A stretch of DNA of 35,712 bases. It comes from a virus. The stretch covers positions 1 through 35,712 of IMG/VR virus record IMGVR_UViG_3300002144_000101. One strand, given 5' to 3'. The stretch's first letter is position 1, and each line of letters starts with the position of its first letter. Below are positions 34,824-35,712 of this stretch, piece after piece. The position numbers and the translations under genes are program-made. Below the pieces are notes generated by a model. The model was not told where the DNA came from and did no database searches. It saw only the letters and a list, made by a program, of their open reading frames with translations.

Positions 34824-34831
34824 TATTTATC
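34824..34831 (-). promoter_or_regulatory. Late-promoter candidate GATAAATA for the baseplate unit
   Basis: The minus strand reads CGATAAATATATC-type sequence, the same core as before gp6. It is the only good late-promoter match upstream of the 256-aa gene and would give a leader of about 100 bases holding the two tiny ORFs. Confidence 0.55.
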
Positions 34832-34865
34832 GCAGTTAAAAACCGCTTAATTTTACCCGTATTAG

Positions 34866-34894
34866 TTGCTTGTTTAAAGCACAACATGTATAAT
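34866..34894 (+). promoter_or_regulatory. Sigma70-type promoter for the late sigma-factor gene
   Basis: TTGCTT at 34866-34871 and a perfect TATAAT at 34889-34894 are separated by 17 bases. Transcription would begin about 10-15 bases before the AAAAGGAG ribosome-binding site. The host RNA polymerase could therefore make the late sigma factor before any late promoter is active. Confidence 0.65.
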
Positions 34895-34904
34895 ACAGGT
34901 TAAC

Positions 34905-34912
34905 AAAAGGAG
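34905..34912 (+). promoter_or_regulatory. Strong ribosome-binding site deciding the gp55-like start
   Basis: AAAAGGAG lies 5 bases before the ATG at 34918, which fixes the start of the sigma-factor gene. Confidence 0.75.
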
Positions 34913-34917
34913 TTTCA

Positions 34918-35712
34918 ATGCCTATACCACAGAAAAAACCAGTCAATTATTTAAACAACAAAGATATTTTGAAAGAAATTCACAAGAGCAAAACATCTTA
35001 TTGCTCCTTTACCAAGAACGAGTATCACCAATACGATGGTATCATTGATTGTCCAGACATGTCACTAGAAAAAAGTCTAGCATTCGCAATTAAACCTACG
35101 CAAATCAAAGAAGCAAAGTTGATGAAGTCACTTAGACTATCAGCAGAGCAAGGATTGACAGGTCAACGCAAAATCGACCCTAAAACAATCGAAACAGATG
35201 GTTTAATCTTTCGGGTAATGACTTGGGACCACATTCCATTGTCGCAAAAACAACCTCGTAAAGTTGTTAAGAAAAAGAAAGCATTCGACATCATTGATTT
35301 TGATGAAGCTAATTCATCTGAAGATTCATTTGCTGATTTAGAAGATAAAAAAACAAAAGCATTGGTCGATGATATGGTTCATGCTAAAGTAAACTTTCCC
35401 CCGTTTCAACATTATCGTTTAGATACTGACACAATGACTTTAAGTTTGGTTGGCAAATCTCATTGGAAAGGTGGCATGAAGACTGGTTCTTTTACTGCTA
35501 CCAACGGTGCTTTAACTGACAAACTAGCACGTATGTACATCATGTTGTGTGAAAAGTATGCTATGAAGTACAACTGGCGTGGATACACTTACAACGATGA
35601 GATGCGTAACTCTGCTATCTTGCAGTTGACTTATGTAGGCTTACGATTCAATGAAGCAAAGTCTGCTAACCCTTTCGCATATTATACTGCGGCAATCACT
35701 AACAGTTTCTGT
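34918..35712 (+). CDS. 55: Late-transcription RNA polymerase sigma factor gp55-like, 3'-truncated
   Basis: The first 265 residues are present with no stop codon before the window edge. gp55 is the phage sigma factor that directs host RNA polymerase to TATAAATA-type late promoters. Residues 9-25 (VNYLNNKDILKEIHKSK) match the N-terminus of T4 gp55 (NYVNNKELLQAI). Residues about 205-265 (KYNWRGYTYNDEM to FNEAKSANPFAYYTAAITNS) match the T4 segment GYTQSWKQEM to NPHAYITQACFNAF, the core-binding sigma region. T4 separates these blocks by about 40 residues; here about 180 lie between. The insert holds RVMTWDHIP (99-107), a Lys-rich patch and an acidic stretch, and resembles the longer gp55 of cyanophages. 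It is divergent from the baseplate unit it probably activates. Confidence 0.88.
   Translation, partial: MPIPQKKPVNYLNNKDILKEIHKSKTSYCSFTKNEYHQYDGIIDCPDMSLEKSLAFAIKPTQIKEAKLMKSLRLSAEQGLTGQRKIDPKTIETDGLIFRVMTWDHIPLSQKQPRKVVKKKKAFDIIDFDEANSSEDSFADLEDKKTKALVDDMVHAKVNFPPFQHYRLDTDTMTLSLVGKSHWKGGMKTGSFTATNGALTDKLARMYIMLCEKYAMKYNWRGYTYNDEMRNSAILQLTYVGLRFNEAKSANPFAYYTAAITNSFC

Noticed and set aside
34832-34854. Plus-strand hairpin (GCAGTT/AACCGC) followed by TTAATTTT as a terminator
   Set aside because: The stem is only six positions with an A-C mismatch and a 3-base loop, and the T-run is broken; too weak to call.

Overview
The window is AT-rich and carries a late structural (baseplate and tail-fibre) cluster of a T4-superfamily myovirus. 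It most resembles the marine T4-like phages (cyanophage and pelagiphage types). The support is (i) T4 baseplate proteins gp53, gp5, gp25 and gp6 recognisable by sequence and lying in order on one strand; (ii) the start of a gp55-type late sigma factor on the opposite strand, with the long cyanophage-style insert; and (iii) small proteins typical of marine T4-like genomes. I cannot name the host. No tRNA, CRISPR array, integrase or IS element was seen.

Layout: everything from 34719 down to 1 is on the minus strand and nearly gap-free; only the gene starting at 34918 is on the plus strand. In minus-strand transcription order: two tiny leader ORFs (34757-34789, 34716-34757); a 256-aa tail/baseplate protein; gp53; a 773-aa hub-like protein; a gp5-like spike without lysozyme; a 696-aa protein ending in a Hint/intein-like domain; gp25; gp6; a 6453-aa giant protein occupying 54% of the window; a 54-aa protein; a 206-aa structural protein; a 408-aa tail fibre; a 317-aa fibre-like protein; a 78-aa conserved protein; a hairpin; a 107-aa protein; and a truncated gene running off the left edge. 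Most junctions are TAATG or ATGA overlaps, which points to translational coupling. There is no gene-free stretch over 300 bases; the largest gap (34720-34917) is the divergent control region.

Function: the 256-aa protein, gp53, hub, spike, gp25, gp6 and the giant protein should build the baseplate, and the 206-, 408- and 317-aa proteins should be its peripheral fibre or adhesin parts. Recognisable gp8 to gp12 are absent from the interval. The giant protein appears to combine a conserved phage N-terminus with two seven-fold propeller-like repeat sets of different families, at least 16 copies of a YYV-centred beta module and two carbohydrate-binding-like patches.

Control: an octamer GATAAATA, one base from the T4 late promoter TATAAATA, occurs on the minus strand near four gene starts (34831, 26650, 3878, 3095). 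The same window encodes the gp55-type sigma factor expected to read such sites. That gene has its own sigma70-like promoter and a perfect plus-strand TATAAATA upstream.
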